A stretch of 33,314 nucleotides of DNA from the NCBI GenBank assembly GCA_903837785.1, contig CAILVY010000261.1:1-33314 (forward strand), in the 5' to 3' direction. Source of the stretch: Candidatus Hydrogenedentota bacterium. Lineage in GTDB: Bacteria; Hydrogenedentota; Hydrogenedentia; Hydrogenedentales; CAILVY01. A program made the translations under genes and the position numbers. Below are positions 32,218 through 33,314 of this stretch, piece by piece. A model generated the notes under the pieces. It was given only the letters and a program-made list of their open reading frames with translations, searched no databases and had not been told where the DNA came from. Numbering within the stretch: the stretch's first letter is position 1; each line of letters opens with the position of its first letter.

Positions 32218-33314
32218 CTAGTCTTCGCCGCCGGCGTCGCTGTCTTCGATGGCAAAGCGGCCACGGGTGAGTTTCTTGTGGACGCGGTTGAGACGGGCCA
32301 TGACGGCGGGGTCTTCGCCGGAGGCGTCGTATGCGGCCTTGAGGAGGCGTTCGGCCTTCAATAGGTTTCGGGTGCGGTGTTCATGATGTTTGGCGAGTTC
32401 GAGGCATGCGGTGAGGTCGCCGGGGAACTCGTCGAGGAGTTGTTCCCAGGTGCGCTGCATCTCGAAGAAGTGCTGCTGTCGTTTGTGCGCCATGGCGAGC
32501 ATGCCGAGGCATTCGCGGCGCAGCGGGGTGTGCGCTTCGTTGGCGAGGAAACGCGCGGCGTGCTCGATGACCTCGGGGTAGTGTTTCTGGTTGAAGTGGA
32601 GCCGGACGAGGGAGAGCCGGTCTTCGGTGTGGGCGAAGCCGGCGCCGGCCTCGTCGAGGCATTGCGAGAGCCATGCCGTGAGGGAGACGAGGGAGAGGAT
32701 TTCCATCTTGTGGTGATAGAAGACGCCCTGGAGCGGGCGGGCGTCGCGGGTGTTGAGGTAATCGAACCAGAGCTGCGGAATGAGGTGTCCGGGCACGTCG
32801 CCGCAGCGGAGGATGCCGAGGACTTCGCGTTCGATGTTGCCGAGGCTGCAATCGGCGAGTCGGCGTTTCCAGAATCGCCGGGCGGCGTGCACGAGGTCGT
32901 AATGGAGCAGGGCTTCGCCGGGGAAGGGCAGGCGGTTCTGGATGAATCGGGTGCGGAGGAGGGGCAGGTCGAAGCTCTTTCCGTTGTAGCTGACGATGAC
33001 TTCGGCTTCGCGCATCCTCTCCCCCACGAATTCGAGCATGCCTTCTTCGTCATCGTAATCGCGCATGAAGCACTGATCGAGCCGGAACATGTCGCCGTTG
33101 AAGTAGCCCACGCCGATGAGGAAGGCGACAGTCCCCGTGCCGCCGGCGAGGCCGATGGTTTCCGTGTCCATGAACAGGGCCTTGCGGGGATCGAAATCGC
33201 CGAGTTCGGGGTCGGCGGCGGAGAAGGCGATGTGTTTCGATTCGGCGCTGAGGGCGTCACCCAGTTCGACGATGCCCTGGCGGAATTCGAGGGGGAAATC
33301 CTCGCGGGCGAGGA
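32218..33314 (-). CDS. RNase H-fold exonuclease-like protein (YprB-like), partial
   Basis: The frame is open to the right edge, so the N-terminus lies outside. The visible part begins REDFPLEFRQGIVELG and leads to ALFMDTETIGLAGGTGT, the first exonuclease motif with the D-x-E metal ligands. VSYNGKSFDLPLLRTRF is the second motif, followed by HYDLVHAARRFWKRRL and the R-x3-Y-HH-KMEIL-like third motif. The remaining approximately 130 residues are TPR-like helices (HFNQKHYPEVIEHAARFLANE and later pairs). This matches the RNase_H_2/YprB group, predicted 3'-5' nucleases with no settled substrate. The ATG at 33171 falls inside the first motif and is not the real start. Confidence 0.85.
   Translation of the reverse strand, partial: LAREDFPLEFRQGIVELGDALSAESKHIAFSAADPELGDFDPRKALFMDTETIGLAGGTGTVAFLIGVGYFNGDMFRLDQCFMRDYDDEEGMLEFVGERMREAEVIVSYNGKSFDLPLLRTRFIQNRLPFPGEALLHYDLVHAARRFWKRRLADCSLGNIEREVLGILRCGDVPGHLIPQLWFDYLNTRDARPLQGVFYHHKMEILSLVSLTAWLSQCLDEAGAGFAHTEDRLSLVRLHFNQKHYPEVIEHAARFLANEAHTPLRRECLGMLAMAHKRQQHFFEMQRTWEQLLDEFPGDLTACLELAKHHEHRTRNLLKAERLLKAAYDASGEDPAVMARLNRVHKKLTRGRFAIEDSDAGGED

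Noticed and set aside
33171..33173. ATG on the minus strand as the start of the YprB-like protein
   Set aside because: It encodes the Met in FMDTETIG, in the middle of the first nuclease motif; the frame is open upstream with family-like sequence to the window edge.

Overview
The window is GC-rich bacterial chromosomal DNA with the standard code, ordinary Shine-Dalgarno sites and sigma70-type promoters. The gene content points to a member of the PVC/Planctomycetota-like or Hydrogenedentota-like bacteria: a GH78-type rhamnosidase, a DUF2961 (GH172-like) secreted protein, two Gfo/Idh/MocA oxidoreductases, an iron-sulfur-type aldo/keto reductase lineage, a C45-type Ntn hydrolase, and a BldC/MerR-HTH response regulator beside a large hybrid kinase. 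This placement is inferred from family content only; there is no rRNA or marker gene to fix it. I see no phage, insertion sequence, CRISPR array or defence island.

Layout. 1-2151: a stand-alone AmmeMemoRadiSam radical SAM enzyme and a GT2 glycosyltransferase. 2154-6322: a secreted GH78-like enzyme (minus) and an aldo/keto reductase (plus), transcribed divergently from back-to-back promoters. 6310-9502 (minus): a three-gene envelope glycosylation operon, GT39-type membrane transferase, DPM-like GT2 and SAM methyltransferase. 9616-12286: a HAD-family hydrolase and a C45-like Ntn hydrolase, each with its own promoter, separated by a hairpin plus CGCGAAG-repeat element. 12467-16832: a tight four-gene operon, Gfo/Idh - parvulin PPIase - Gfo/Idh - orphan GspF/PilC. 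16851-18050 (minus): the DUF2961 protein. 18177-23688: a JAMM-DinG fusion helicase, glucose-6-phosphate isomerase and an unknown TPR/membrane protein. 23823-28285: a perfect-consensus promoter driving an HTH-receiver regulator and a 1218-residue hybrid histidine kinase, closed by a terminator-like hairpin. 28383-29821 (minus): a secreted unknown protein split by a frameshift at a G9 tract. 30153-31655: a second GT39/ArnT-like transferase. 31656-32217: non-coding, with tRNA-Pro(CGG) and a partial copy of its 3' end. 32218-33314 (minus): a YprB-like RNase H-fold protein running off the window.

The strongest unusual item is the protein at 18177-20747. A complete JAMM metalloprotease signature (E32, H74, H76, S84, D87) of the RadC type sits where DinG proteins normally have nothing or a DnaQ exonuclease, in front of an intact iron-sulfur XPD/DinG helicase. 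Secondary points are the tRNA 3'-end duplication, the consensus promoter of the two-component module, and the recurring TGC-TATACT extended -10 boxes, which also correct several start codons.
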